Assembly (NCBI GenBank): GCA_019925795.1
Contig: CM034312.1
Coordinates: 87,485,528 to 87,549,527, forward strand
Length of the DNA: 64,000 nucleotides
Direction of reading: 5' to 3'
From: Dendrobium chrysotoxum
Lineage: Eukaryota; Streptophyta; Magnoliopsida; Asparagales; Orchidaceae
This document shows, in pieces, positions 22,601 to 33,016 of the stretch (position 1 is the first letter of the stretch; each line of letters begins with the position of its first letter). The position numbers were made by a program, and so were the translations under genes. Under the pieces are notes generated by a model. The model was not told the DNA's origin, did no database searches, and saw only the letters and a program-made list of their open reading frames with translations.

Positions 22601-25600
22601 TGATCAAGTCAGTGGGGAGCCTGAGAAGATTCTCTCTAAAAGGAATCTTAAAGAAAATGAGAGAGAATTTGGATGCATTATGGCTGGAGATACCTCATAT
22701 ATCTAAAATATTAGGGTACTGACGATTTGGGAATTTAGATCCGTACCTCTTCGTGGTTTACATATCCACTTGGAAAAGTTGCTGGTTGGCGAGTTTGTCT
22801 TGTAGATTATTAGTGCTTTCCATGTAAAATTGGAAGTATTTGGAACAAATGTAGCTTGAAGTGCTTGTCCGCCTCAACAATTTATTTAGCTGAACATATG
22901 ATTTTGCTCTTAGCATGCACATGGATCTCGAGGTGGTCCTCTTGTGAATCACATGATCATGATTATCATATATATTTGATTGCTCCATGGCATACTTCTC
23001 ATAATTTTGGTGTTCTTATTAAAAAGCCTCTCAAAATTTTGTATTAATAACTGAATCAAGCCTTCCATACTCGCAAACAACAGGCCACCTCTTGCACAAA
23101 ATAAATCCTAGCCCTTTGATCAAAACGGCTAGTGCACCATTGCAACAACACAGTTCTTTACATCCCTTTATATAGCTCTACTGTATTACACAAGGGGTAA
23201 TAGAATGAAATATCTATTCTCACTATGTGCTTTACGCCTTTCTCAGTTCTCTTTTAGCTTTCCTAACTACTGCATGTATGCCTATCTCTAACTCTATTTG
23301 TGTTTTCTTCAAATCTTTTATGATATCAGAGCCTGTGTAAGCCCTACGACACTTAACCATCCTACCAAATACCGAATACCTACTTCTCAGCCTTAAAATG
23401 GAGCAAGGTAAAACCTCCCTTATTGATGGGCTTCCTCAACTCATACGATCAGAGATTTACCCGTACCCACCCAACTCAAGTTTCTCGTAAGCAACATAAA
23501 AAAAAAAAAAACTACTCATTCAACTACAACTCAATAACTATCCTACCATAAGATCCCAAGCTCTTCGCCTCATCCGAGCAAATGGCTTTGAATGGTTCTT
23601 GGGATGGCACATCTATCTGGTCATCCAAGCACATCGTCACTGATGATGCCAACTTCAGTCTCAACCTCGAAAGCATACGCTGGAATCTCATTAATCAGAA
23701 CCTTGCAGCTGCTATTTATGCAGCAATCTCCTCCTCTCGTCTATGTGCTCTTTCCTTCAATACTTGCACCAACATCTGGATCACTCTGAATCATTGCCTA
23801 CAATTCACAAATAGGTCTTGACTAATTCAGTCGAAGAATGAGCTTCACAATGTCTAAATGGCTGGACGTTTCATGGCACAAAGTCTCGTTAATGTTACAA
23901 CCAAAATTGATGCCATCACAGTTGCTGGCACACCTTTGCCACCTAAGGACATCATCCTCTACATACTCAACAACCTCCCACCAATTACCAAGCATTCAAG
24001 ATGACCATTCAAATCAATCAACATCCTATTGAAATTGATGACTTATGCGCGTTCCTGTGTAATGAGGAGGCTAACTTCATAGTCGAGGCAGTAAGAGAAT
24101 TACGAAAACTACAAATTCAACTAGCAAAAACTACACGATCTCGTAACCGCCCCTCACGTAACTCCCACTCACGACACTAAAGCAACTAGAACCGCTCTCT
24201 CCCTCTCTATTGATTCGAACTCACGCACGCAAGGAAGCCCTCCCGTCCTCTCTTTATCACATGCAGGGACTCCAGACGCTCACTTTCTCGCTCCCTCCTT
24301 CATGTTTTCACTCAACGCACACAGGAGTTGCCCGACCTCCCTCTCCTGTGCGACTTGACACCTCACCCAACCGACCCGATGCCTCACCCAGCCCGACCTC
24401 CCTCTCTCATTCGCTCTTGGATGCATGTAGAAGCCCTAGTCGCCAGTCCTCTCTCTCTCTCTCTCTCTCGGTTTCTCTGTGTCGCACGACTCCAACCGAA
24501 GCAGTGCACACTGGAATCAACCCAGGAAACCCTAGACGCCCGACTTCTTCTCTGTCTGTTCAACCCGACCGTCCGCATGAGCTCTTCTCCTGCCCGACCA
24601 GCGATCCAACCCCCATGAATGCGACTCCAGCTTGCACACGATCTTGCATTTCTGATCCTAGTCCCATCTTCGGCCCGACTCGCTCCCATCCCGTGATTTC
24701 AGTCGCGCACACGACCTCTTGCTGTCGACCCACTGCCACCTACTTTCCAACCCGACAACAACCTCTCCTCTCTCCATATTATTATCATTATTATTAAAAA
24801 AAGAAGAAAATGAAATTATTTTAACTATCATTGCCATCATTGTCGTCGTCGCTTGTCGTATACCTAAGGGATAAACTTCTCTCTTGCTTTAACGATAAGT
24901 ATCCAAGATCCACGTTCTTCATATCTTAGATCCGACTGGGAGAAGAATAAGGATAAAAGAAGACCTTGCGTTCGTTGTATCTTTGATCCGACTGGGAAGA
25001 ACATGAATTATATGAAGACTTCGCGTTATCTGATCCGACCGAGATGAACAAAGACAAGTGCCTACTGTTGGGGAGATGAGGAGTAAACACTACAATGACG
25101 AAACAAGCAAGAAAGTAAAAGCAACGAAAAAGAAAAGGATACCAGGATTTAACGTGGAAAAACCTAAAATAGGTAAAAAACCACGGAGCTACACCACACC
25201 AAGAAATCCACTATGAAAATTAGGAGAAATAAGTATAGATCTCTGTTCTCTCTCACTCCCTCCTTCTCTACTCACATACATCGTTCTCAATGTCTACATA
25301 CTCAAAATACAAGAGAATGCCAAGTAAAATAACCCCAAGGGACGCAAACCTTTAGAAAAACGAGAAAGAAAACCGTCCAGTCCGTCTCGCAACATTGTGA
25401 CGCTAGTTTGGGGCGCTGCAGCGCTCAAGCCTCTATTTTGCTCCGCTGAGGCGCCGTATCTATACTGTTGCGACGCTCTGTTTTCTGTCGTTCAACGTTG
25501 TGGCACTTGGGTACGCGGCGCCAGGGAATTGTACCGAAATTTTTTTTTCACTCGAACCCAAGCAGGAGGTAAACCTCCGGGCCCCCCAGTAAACACGACA

Positions 25601-28600
25601 AGCTTTGAGGTCTGAGACAACATAATAACCAGATTGATCATCACAATCAGATTCCACACATAACACCTACCCGACAACCCTATATGGGGTCGAATGTCGG
25701 GAGACTGCCGAAATTTTAAATGACAGGCGACATTCACATAATTAAATAAAAAATGAATTTTTGCAAAAAAAAAAAATGAACAAAATAAAAACTAACCTAT
25801 CTGGTTGCCCTCCTCAAATTAGAAACAATGTAGCATGCAAAAAAGTAGTTGTTTGTATTTTCAAATAAGCATATCATCATCATCATAACTATCATAAGCC
25901 TTATTCCTAACTTATTGGGGTTTACTTGTATCTATCAAGTTGCAACACAATTTCAACAATTGACAATGTTTATTTATTTATTTTATTTAATTTTTTTACA
26001 AAAGAGAGTGGACAATGAGGCCTTCTTAAAGTATAAAGGATTGAATTGAATGATCTTAGATGGATGCAAAGAAGTATCTGCGGTCATAATGAGTTTGATC
26101 AGATATACTCTGTGTTATGTAGGCCATTCCTTGCTTAAATACCAAAGTATAATGTCAGAAACAACATGAATAAGCCATGATGGATCCATTCCAATCATTC
26201 AAAGTTAACACATGGCTCAATGTAAAAAAATATGGATCCAGGAAGTAGAGTAGAGTGCTAATCATTATCAAAAGTGTCTCGGTAATGCATTTCTAAATGT
26301 GTTTCTCATGAAGGTGAATGAGAGTGTATATTGTATCCTTAGATTAGCTTATGTCACAAAAAGGCTATAATATTCTACAAAATATTAATCAAATAAGTGG
26401 TCAAGAGATAGTAGTTTTTGAAGATAAAATGCATTTCCTTGATGAAAAGTTTTCAATCTATTGAAAAAATCGAGATTGGGAACACTGCATACCATCTATT
26501 TAGTAACTACCTTTTCTAGAATTCACTAATTTCCTTTTCTATCTAGCCAAATTTCTATCCATTTTGATATACTAATCTCATTTCCTAGATTTGATATGGG
26601 GTGATTAACCATAGGGGCTTGCACCTATGGAAAATCAGAACTTAGATCATAAAGTCCTCGCAAAATGAGGGTGAAATCTTTGGGTAGTGTTTTATCTAAA
26701 ACCTAATAAGCCTTATGAAAATCTAACATGGAACCTAAGCTCATTAAAACTCTCCCCATTAATAAAGAGGCACAGAGTGGCAGGGGTGCAAATTTTTGGA
26801 GCCCACAACCAACAATTGCAAAACACCATTGTCTACTATGGCAATCAACAAGCATCACAAGGTAATGGTCAAATCCTGCCAATCTCTCACACCAGGAGGA
26901 AGGTTTTAGAGGTGTTATAGGAGAATCAACTGAGGGCTAATATAAAGAAATGTTGCTTTGCTTAGGCTAGGGTGGAGTATTTGGGACATGTAGTCTCTCA
27001 AGAGGGTGTAGTTGTAGATCAGGCCAAGATTGAGGCTATGTTGGGATGACCATTGCCTAAGAATCTCAGGGAGCCGAGGGGATTTCTAGGACTGACTGGT
27101 TACTACAGGAGGTTCGTGAAGGGCTATAACACCATCGCATGGCCACTAACAAAACAATTGAAGAAGGATGGTTTCTTGTAGGGGGAGGTGGCCACAATTG
27201 CTTTTGAGAGATTGAAGAAGGCCATAACCACAGTGCCGGTCTTGGCCCTACCAGATTTCACTCAGGTCTTTATAGTGGAAACAGATGCCTCATGGTATGG
27301 ATTTGGGGCAGTACTTATACAAAGCCATCGACCCATTGCCTACTTCAGCCAGGTGTTGACAGCTAGAGCCAGGCTGAAGTCAGTTTATGAGAGGGAGTTG
27401 ATGGCCATTGTGCTAGCCATCCAGAATTGGCGATGCTAGTTATTGGGTCGGCATTTCATTGTCAGGACAGACCAGCGGAGCCTGAAGTATTTATTGGAGC
27501 ATAGGATGGTGACAGAGGAGCACCATAGATGGCTGACAAAGTTATTGGAATATGACTTTTAAATTCAGTATAGGCCAGAGATAGAGAATAAGGCAGCGTA
27601 TGCCTTGTCCAGATGTATGAGGAAGTTACAGACGATAACAGTGTCGATACCACTAATGCTGGATTGGAGGGCCATTAAGGAGGAGAGTGCACAGGATGAG
27701 GAGCTGGGAAGGATTATGGCAGACTTATTGAAAGATGGGAGTAGCCAACCAGGTTATTCTTTAGAAGGGGAGAAGCTTTTGTACTAGGGAAGATTGTTGA
27801 TGCCCAGGATATCAGTCCATATTCCACACCTGCTTCAGGAGTTCCATGGGAGCGCTGTTGGGGGTCATTCAGGGATGCAGAAGACATACAGAAGACTCGC
27901 CTCAGAGTTGTATTGGAAGGGGATGCACAAAGACGTGGATGAGTTGGTAGCTAGATGTGAGATATGTCAGAGGAATAAGTACATGGCTATATCTCCAGGA
28001 GGATTACTACAACCCTTAGCTCTATCAGGTCAGGTGTGGGAGGAGGTATCCATGAATTTTATAGATGGATTACCCCGATCGGAAGGGTTGATAGTGATTT
28101 TAGTGGTAGTAGACAGACTAAGCAATTATGCTCATTTCATTCCTCTACGACACCCCTACATGACAATAACAGTGGCATAAACTTTCATTAGGGAGGTGAT
28201 CAGACTGCATGGGATACCAGAGTCTATAGTATCCGTCAGGGATAAGGTGTTTCTCAGTCACTTTTAGAGGGAGTTATTCAGACTACAAGGAACAATACTA
28301 AAGAACAACATCGCCTACCACCCACAAATAGATGGGCAGACGGAGGTGGTCAATAGTAGCTTGAAGACAAACCTATGATGCTTTGTGTCAGAGACACCTC
28401 GACTGTGGGACAAGTGGTTAGCATGGGTAGAGTACTGGCATAATACTTCATATTATTCTGCTTCTCAGATGACCCCATTCAAAGTGTTGTACGAACGGGA
28501 TCCACCTCACCTGGTGCATTTTGGGCATGGTAGCACCCTAGTTTCTTCAGTAGAGGAGTATTTGGAGGAGAGCGACAAGGTGTTGGAATAAGTAAAGAGG

Positions 28601-31453
28601 CATTTGTTAAGGGGTTAGCAGATTATGAAGAAACAAGCAGATGAGCATAGAAAGGACATCCAATTTGAGGTAGGGGAGAGGGTATTCTTAAAGCTCTGGC
28701 CTTACAGGCAGAAGACAGTCGCCAACAGGAGGAATGAGAAGTTGACCCCAAGGTACTTTGGGCTATATGAGGTATTAAAGAGGATTGGAGCGATGACATA
28801 TCGGCTGAAATTACCATTGAAAATGACTATACATCCCGCGTTCCATGTATCCCAACTGAGGAGAGTAATTGAGGATCATGTAGCTAGTTTTGAGTTTCCA
28901 ATGACGCTGACAGAGGACTTGGAGGTGGTATTAGAACCATTAGAGTTGATGGGGATTCGTTAGGGAGAAGAGAGAACTAAGGAAGTTCTGATCAAATGGA
29001 AGAGCTTACCGGACTACGACGCCACATGGAAGCCTTATGAGAGGGTGAAGCATCAGTTCCTCTCCTTTCACCTTGAGGACAAGGTGATTCTTTGGGAGGG
29101 GGGTATTGTTAGACCGGTCCAGCCGGCCCTAGGCAAGGGGCCAACCCAAGTTTACAATAGGCGGACCAAGCAAATCCGCCCCCTAGGGATTGCCGCCAAA
29201 GCAATTTTGGGGCCCAATAGGGAATTCAATTAGGAAGGAGGAGGGTGGCTAGGGTTGTAGGGGGATTTGGCTTGTTTTGTTTAAGGTTTTTTTGTTTTTG
29301 TTTAAGGTATTGCTTTAAATAGGAAGAGAAAATTAGGGTTAAGGTTATCTGATAATTTGTGACTGTTTTTGGTTTCTTTGGTGCTTGACATCTTGGGCTC
29401 TAGCGGCATCTAGGGATTAGGAGAGCTAGATCATCCTCTCGAATTGAGGATCAATTGTATCTTAGTATTTTCTTTCCTTTGTATTTGATTATTGCAATAA
29501 AATTGCTTTTTTTCTAGTTTTTCTTAGGAGTTGGGCGGATATTTCTTGCTGTTTTTCCAAGATTGATAGGTTTTACTTGAGATCTTGAAGTGTTTCCTAT
29601 TAGATTCTTAGTGGAGCTAGGCTTGGATAGCTGCATGGAAGTCTCGGATAGCTGCATGGAAGTCTCGGATAGCTGCATGGAAGTCTGCATAAAAAATGCA
29701 TGTTGTATTAACACGAATGGGCAATATTGATCTATAAATTAATTATTGTCACTATAATGCAAATATGTAGAAAAGCATATTAGTTGGTCTTGGGTAACAG
29801 TGTTGAAAAGCTCGCCCATTGTTTATGTCTCAGCATTCGGCTTGCTAAGAAATTCATGTTTGACTCGATTTTTAAATAAATGAGCCGAACTTGAACAAAT
29901 AATTTGTGCTAATTTTCTCAATGAGTTGGCCACAGATAGGTTTATGTTAGATTGTGTTTGACTTCTTGTTTAGCAGTTTCATGTATAAAAAAAATATTAT
30001 ATTTAGATACTAACTAATATATACTTTTAAATAATGTATATATATGTTTTCATTGTTTTGGTATTGTATACTTCCATATTAGTGCTTTATAATTCTTTTT
30101 TATATTTATTAATTTATGTATTAATAAATTTTTAAAACTTCAATTATTGAAATCTAACATCTGTAAAACATGAATTTGATGAGCCTCCCAAGCCTAAAAT
30201 GGAATGAACACAAATATAAGAACACAAGTGGAGCTTGAATAGAGTAAAAATATGATAGTAGTGCCGAGGTCTAACTCAAATTTGTTAAAACTCTGGTTAA
30301 TTTACACGTCTAGACTTGGGCATGGTTTGAAAATTCTGGTTTGAGCTAGATGATGTCCGAATGTCTTTAGCATTCTCGTTGATAAAGAGTCTCTCCATGA
30401 CGACAAAGAATAAAAATGGTTGGAAGCATTAAATATTCCCAGGAATAGGAAAAGAAGCTTACAAATACATAATGAGAAACTACAACATAAACGAGAGAGA
30501 GAGAGAGAGAGAGAGAGAGTGGTCCTCTGGCGAGGGATTGCTTGGAGAGTGATGTTAAACTATATTTGTATCTGAATCATGAATTGTGGGTAGTTTCTTA
30601 ATTGACCAATTAGTACATTTGTCATTTCAGTTTCTGTCTTCCTGAAAAACTATATTGTAATTTTCTGCATCAGCACTGTAGGTGATGCCTGTACTGCCAT
30701 GAATGAATGGGTGCACTATCCTCACACTGAGACAGCACTTGGCAACATTCTTCCTTGCGTTGATCCGAAAACAACAAATCGCACATTGTACCAAAGCAAA
30801 GAAGTCATTCTCCAGCTAGTCAGCGTAGTCAATTCGGTAATTAGATCCGTCGCAAATTCAAAGATTGGATCTTCACAATCTTCTGAGTTTTTCAATCAAT
30901 CTGGAGCTGAAATGCCACTTCTCTGTTCTCCATATGATTCCAAACTCCAGCTTCGACATTGCCAACCTCAAGAAGTTTCATTCAGCAACGCTTCTTTGGT
31001 ATAAGCTGTCATGTTTGTATTAAAAAAGAAAACAAAATAAATCATTGTAGCAAGTTAACTAACACCATTGTCTGATTTACGTTACAGGTGTGGAAAAACT
31101 ACATTTGTGAAATCTCAAAATCAGGTTCCTGTACTGGTGTAGGAAGGATTTCTCCTAATATGTACTCGCAGCTGGTGATAGCCGTTAATGCAAGCTATGC
31201 TCTTGACCACTATACTCCATTGCTTCTGAGCCTACAGGACTGTAAATTTGTTCGTGAATCCGTCAATACTATTACAACGAACTACTGTATTTTCCTGGAG
31301 CAAGATCTCAGCATGGTCAATGCTGGGCTTGTCCTGATCTCCATTGGTGTTATCCTCTGCCTCTTCTTGTGGATCTTATATGTAAATCGCCGCCAAAGGG
31401 AGGTGTCCGCAACTGTATCTGAAGTTCTTGGAGTATCTTCTCTACCTACTTAA
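4618..31453 (+). CDS. Plant five-span membrane protein (At2g12400/At2g25270-like, prominin/tweety-like topology), 9 exons
   Basis: Exons: 4618-4747, 5018-5211, 5875-6056, 17679-17963, 18053-18111, 18218-18254, 18349-18420, 30674-30998, 31088-31453. All introns are GT-AG and phases match at every junction; total 1650 nt, 549 residues. Residues 1-25 look like a signal peptide. Conserved family text follows (PYRGGWDITNKHYW, then SVGFTGAAGFVLALIWF). Predicted spans lie at about 111-136, 155-176, 266-288, 298-318 and 507-527. Two large loops (177-263 and 320-505) should face outside or the lumen; the second is Cys-rich (DACTAM, LPCVDP, LLCSPYD, CTGVGR) and has NxS/T sites (NRT, NQS, NAS). I recall the Arabidopsis relatives At2g12400 and At2g25270 as uncharacterised membrane proteins. 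The topology resembles prominin and tweety proteins (inference). No biochemical function can be assigned. Introns 3 and 7 are swollen by transposons, but the coding sequence is intact. Confidence 0.88.
5212..5874 (+). other. Intron 2 of the membrane protein gene
   Basis: AT-rich intron of ordinary length. No repeat or element was recognised in it. Confidence 0.8.
8271..11342 (+). mobile_element. RTE-clade LINE, nearly full length, with 12-bp target-site duplication
   Basis: The insertion is bounded by TAGTGACTATAT at 8259-8270 and again at 11343-11354. The 3' end reads GTGGGACAAAGGC followed by TTG repeats, the usual tail of plant RTE elements. The uninserted state is visible in repeat R2, where the same stretch (minus strand, near 32105-32120) is continuous. 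Five shorter relatives lie in this window (41896, 49341, 51542, 51390-53600 and 63066). Confidence 0.95.
8286..11318 (+). pseudogene. RTE LINE ORF: AP endonuclease plus reverse transcriptase, one in-frame stop
   Basis: The frame is open for 916 codons to a TGA at 11034-11036, then stays open in the same frame to 11318 (1011 codons in all). Two related copies in the window have a glutamine codon at the stop position, so the TGA is a private change. The endonuclease domain spans about residues 60-300: RIGTWNIGSLTGR, IQETKW, GGDLNGHVG, QIDYFLIRK, HRLLVLDF. The RT spans about 520-800: AVGPDDIPIEMWK, QFGFMPGRST, FIDLEKAYDKVP, LHQGSALSPYLFALVMD, and the catalytic FADD near 755. A C-terminal part (MLYGAECWP, RLRWFGHI) is typical of RTE. 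In life such a protein nicks target DNA and primes cDNA on it. The first ATG was taken as the start; the true start could be slightly downstream. Confidence 0.9.
11856..13203. mobile_element. Non-autonomous hAT-type element (1348 bp) with 8-bp target duplication
   Basis: Flanked by GTGACAGT at 11848-11855 and 13204-13211. The termini are imperfect inverted repeats: CAGTGGTGGAG...GGGGGGCC on the left and, read in reverse, CAAGGGCGGATTGAGGGGGG on the right. CA termini with 8-bp duplications are the hAT signature (established). No transposase ORF was found; the interior is AT-rich with a short GC-richer block at 12120-12330. It landed at the very end of repeat R1. Confidence 0.75.
13212..15327 (+). 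other. Intron 3 sequence without recognised elements
   Basis: AT-rich intronic DNA. Two diverged direct repeats of an AACCCTAA...AATTCACTAATAATTCTAAAAA segment occur near 14240-14320 and 14575-14660. No coding similarity was seen. Confidence 0.6.
15328..15867. mobile_element. MITE-like element with GGGTTGTTTGGTT terminal inverted repeats (540 bp)
   Basis: The left end GGGTTGTTTGGTTGCAATTATTA is mirrored by the right end, which in reverse complement reads GGGGTTGTTTGGTTTCAATTATTTAG. Such termini are common in Tourist-like (PIF/Harbinger) MITEs. The expected TTA duplication is present on the left (TTA at 15324-15326) but not clean on the right, so the class is uncertain. No ORF. Confidence 0.55.
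16114..16263. repeat. 75-bp tandem duplication
   Basis: Two adjacent copies of a 75-bp unit beginning TTTTCTTTAAAAACCTT and containing TTTTTCATTCATAAAGGGGG differ at only a few positions. Confidence 0.9.
16563..17208. mobile_element. PIF/Harbinger-type MITE (646 bp) with TAA target duplication
   Basis: TAA occurs at 16560-16562 and 17209-17211. The left terminus GGCCATCTCCAGCCGAA is the inverted complement of the right terminus (TTCGGTTGGAGATGGCC) with one mismatch. A 3-bp TWA duplication with GGCCATCTCC ends is characteristic of Tourist/PIF elements. The interior is AT-rich with no ORF. Confidence 0.85.
18421..18931 (+). other. Start of intron 7, no recognised element
   Basis: AT-rich up to about 18700, then a GC-richer stretch (18710-18930) that may be TE-derived but was not identified. 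Confidence 0.5.
18932..19539 (-). repeat. 3' LTR of the chimeric gypsy element
   Basis: It runs from TGATAGGAATCC to GGTCCATCA (plus strand). It contains a run of about 58-bp subrepeats (CCCTAAATAAACCTTTC...CAAATCTGAATTCAAATCAG) between 19190 and 19400, which are also present in the partner LTR. Confidence 0.85.
19536..19599. repeat. 16-bp direct repeat at the PRP6/pol-tail junction (duplicated PPT/LTR edge)
   Basis: ATCAATACTCCCCTCC occurs at 19536-19551 and 19584-19599, 48 bp apart. In element sense (GGAGGGGAGTATTGAT) the first copy is the polypurine tract plus the first four bases of the LTR; the second copy touches the end of the captured PRP6 fragment. Confidence 0.85.
19597..20024 (-). 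pseudogene. Captured fragment of PRP6/STABILIZED1 (U4/U6.U5 snRNP TPR protein)
   Basis: About 140 codons read in one continuous frame with a single TAA (near 19810). Recognisable family text: LWLMLGQMEDKLGHVEQ, YEMGLKHSPNCVPLWLS, LSKVRAVLTMGRKRNPQN, VLMAKALQECPTSGSLWAAS, PKPQRKAKNVDALKR and NHDPHVIAAV. These are consecutive HAT/TPR repeats from the C-terminal half of PRP6, which holds the tri-snRNP together in the nucleus. The homology stops abruptly after HDPHVIAAV, where element sequence resumes. No intron interrupts the fragment. It sits where RT to integrase should be, between the protease and the pol tail. With a stop and without its own start it is not a working gene. Confidence 0.85.
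20230..20600 (-). pseudogene. gypsy aspartic protease, disrupted
   Basis: The motif VLVDSGVTHNFFS near 20500 is the active-site loop of the retropepsin in chromoviral gypsy elements. Downstream similarity (NVILDIKWLQTLG, WKALTMEF) continues to about 20270 with several stops. The protein normally trims Gag-Pol. Confidence 0.75.
20730..21890 (-). pseudogene. gypsy gag with zinc-knuckle-like motif, disrupted
   Basis: The minus strand shows a gag-like helical region (open 21116-20856: ERFEYLSSQLRKLSE, FMKGFNLEIRAVVRLL, EAMKIVQLVED) and near 20755-20705 a Cys/His cluster, GLCFRCDEKFAPGHCC, as in the nucleocapsid of this gypsy group. Stops and frame changes separate the parts. Confidence 0.75.
21909..22554 (-). 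repeat. 5' LTR of the chimeric gypsy element
   Basis: Direct repeat of 18932-19539, with the same ends and the same internal subrepeats (22150-22400). Just to its left (21893-21906, minus strand TGATATCAGAGCAC) lies the primer binding site, complementary in style to the initiator Met tRNA. Confidence 0.85.
22555..23320 (+). other. Intron 7 segment ending in a probable copia LTR
   Basis: 22555-23050 holds nothing recognised. About 23060-23320 has the features of a copia LTR 3' part (a TATATAG box at 23169, pyrimidine-rich downstream sequence), directly followed by a PBS. The LTR start was not found. Confidence 0.45.
23321..24170 (+). mobile_element. Ty1/copia relic: PBS and decayed gag (UBN2 type)
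   Basis: A TGATATCAGAGCC motif at 23321-23333 matches the PBS type used by copia elements. A gag-like reading follows from the ATG at 23398 in shifting frames: ALRLIRANGFEWFL, HIVTDDANFSLNLE, RWNLINQNLAAAIYAAIS, and later KIDAITVAGTPLPP and DIILYILNNLPP. This is the UBN2/gag-polypeptide-of-copia pattern. Stops and frameshifts make it non-functional; protease, integrase and RT are missing. Confidence 0.7.
24171..25062 (+). other. Pyrimidine-rich block and short GATCCGACTGGGA repeats
   Basis: 24190-24780 is C- and CT-rich, giving long but low-complexity open frames that resemble no protein. 24929-25045 has three variants of GATCCGACTGGGA about 50 bp apart. It is probably untranslated sequence of a retroelement, class unknown. 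Confidence 0.45.
25066..25738 (-). repeat. LTR-like segment
   Basis: The left end TGTTGGGG is followed 75 bp in by ACCAGGATTTAACGTGGAAA, a segment found at a similar distance inside the gypsy LTR at 2434. The right border (ACATTCACA) is a guess. No target duplication or internal region was recognised. Confidence 0.35.
25739..26880 (+). other. Intron 7 segment without recognised elements
   Basis: AT-rich. A few gypsy-like words near 26800-26880 may be a decayed part of the RT that becomes recognisable just downstream. Confidence 0.4.
26880..29570 (+). mobile_element. Ty3/gypsy chromovirus relic: RT end, RNase H, integrase, chromodomain, 3' LTR
   Basis: The plus strand gives, through many stops but mostly one frame: the RT C-terminus (VEYLGHVVSQEGV, GFLGLTGYYRRFVKGY, 26965-27125), RNase H with FIVETDASWYGFGAVL (about 27265-27315) and RTDQRSLKYLLEH, the integrase zinc region (H and C residues in GGHSGMQKTYRR and CEICQRNK, 27855-27980), integrase core motifs VVVDRLSNYAHFIPL (28100-28150) and HPQIDGQTEVVNSSLK (28320-28370), and a C-terminal chromodomain (VLIKWKSLPDYDATWKPYE, 28985-29045). 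The chromodomain marks it as a chromovirus. Gag, protease and the RT front are missing. At least ten stops make it dead. Confidence 0.9.
29107..29570 (+). repeat. 3' LTR of the chromovirus relic
   Basis: Begins TGTTAGACCGGTCC directly after a purine tract (GGGAGGGGGG). A related solo LTR at 51773-52251 starts with the same TGTTAGACCGGTC. The right border is approximate, as no clear CA end or target duplication was found. Confidence 0.65.
29625..29687. repeat. 21-bp tandem repeat, three units
   Basis: GGATAGCTGCATGGAAGTCTC is repeated three times almost perfectly. Confidence 0.9.
29690..30673 (+). other. End of intron 7
   Basis: AT-rich intronic sequence with a (GA)n tract at about 30494-30518. 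Nothing else was recognised before the acceptor of exon 8. Confidence 0.6.
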
Positions 31454-31674
31454 TAATCTTCGTAGTATTGTTCTTATAATCATTTGTCATCTCAGATGGA
31501 GCGAAGCGCCGTCTGATGCTAATATATTTGTATGTCATAATGCATAATTAGGAGCCCTTTTTAGTGATTAATGGAGTAAGTTTTAACCAAACTTGTTTTC
31601 TTAGTTGCACCTATTTTTTTGTTTTTTTTTTAATGTTTGTAATGTTTCATTTACTTCTGGTGTTTTGTACTCAC
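31454..31674 (+). other. Probable 3' UTR of the membrane protein gene
   Basis: T-rich sequence after the stop codon. It is followed directly by the 3' end of repeat R2. No single poly(A) signal stands out. Confidence 0.5.
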
Positions 31675-33016
31675 AAAGAGAAACATGTATATTTAAGTGA
31701 TACAACAAAATTAGAGTAAACATAGAAAGTGAAAATTAAATATTTAATTCATTAGTAAAAACTCAAATAGATAGTATACCAAAATAATAATACTGATACA
31801 AGCAAAAGAATATAGTAGGACGAATAATATGAAAGAAACTATCCAACCCATTAAGCAAATATATAATAATCTACCACAAGATATAAAATTCTAAAAATAG
31901 TTTACTGCTGATAACTTTGCTCTTGAGATGAAGGTTTGCTAAACTTGCTTGTAAGATTTGTTGTGAATAGAGACAATGGGTGAGTTTGATAAATCAAATT
32001 CAACAAGCAACTTCTCTCTATCCAAATATAAATGACAAATGAATAGGGCATGTAGTATGAACAATTATATGGCAGTAGTAACAACCTATATTCACTAAAT
32101 CAAGGTAGCTATGAGATATGCCATGCTTCCTATGACAAAATTTTGATATGCTAATATAATTAATGCATATATCAAACTGCTACACACATAATATCATTTT
32201 AATGCAATTACATCGGGTATCATCATACCCCTAAATGACCTATTAATCATTTATGTTTTTTAGCTAAAGTTTATTTATATATGTATATACGTATTTACAT
32301 ATATCTATAGTCGGTCTATCAAATAACTTTCACCGGAAAGGTAAACACCAACCTAAAGAAATCACATGATTTTCTATAGAGTTGTTACTCTGTGGGCCCG
32401 TCGGTCCAGCTAGCCAATATTTAATAGGATTCTACCGACTACATACCATTAAACAGTGTAAGTGCTGTTACAAATAACCAACATGTATTATATAGCTAAA
32501 CATGACAATCACAATTTATATAATTAATATGATTTATAGTAGGAGTATCATGTATTGTATTAAATAGAACTGATAATATATGAATTAAATTTTCTATAGC
32601 ATGAACCATGTTAAGTGATAAAAGCTCGCGCATCAACAAATCAAAGTAATGTTATTTCTACCACATGATGATTTCAATATGAGCCATAAATAAGATTCCT
32701 GACATGCACAATACTAATAATAAATATTGAAAATAGATCTGACAATCTAATATCTAGAAACCTATCACGAGCAACAAGGATATCGCCTCTAACAAAAAAG
32801 GGTATGTTTATCCAAAATAAATAACAGTTACTTACCTTTAGACAAGTGATGCGAAATACCAAGCCTACAAGATATTCAACCGACAGAGTTACGAGGGCAA
32901 CAACTCGAAAGTCCTTTAAGAACCAAAACCAAATAGTTATAAGTAAGCACTTCGAAGCATTCGAGTTAATTGACTTAAGTTAATATTAACTATTACAGAG
33001 ATGCTATTAACCGTAT

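Noticed and set aside
24210..24797. 195-codon plus-strand open frame
   Set aside because: Pyrimidine-rich low-complexity sequence downstream of a copia relic; Pro/Ser/Thr-rich translation without family resemblance.
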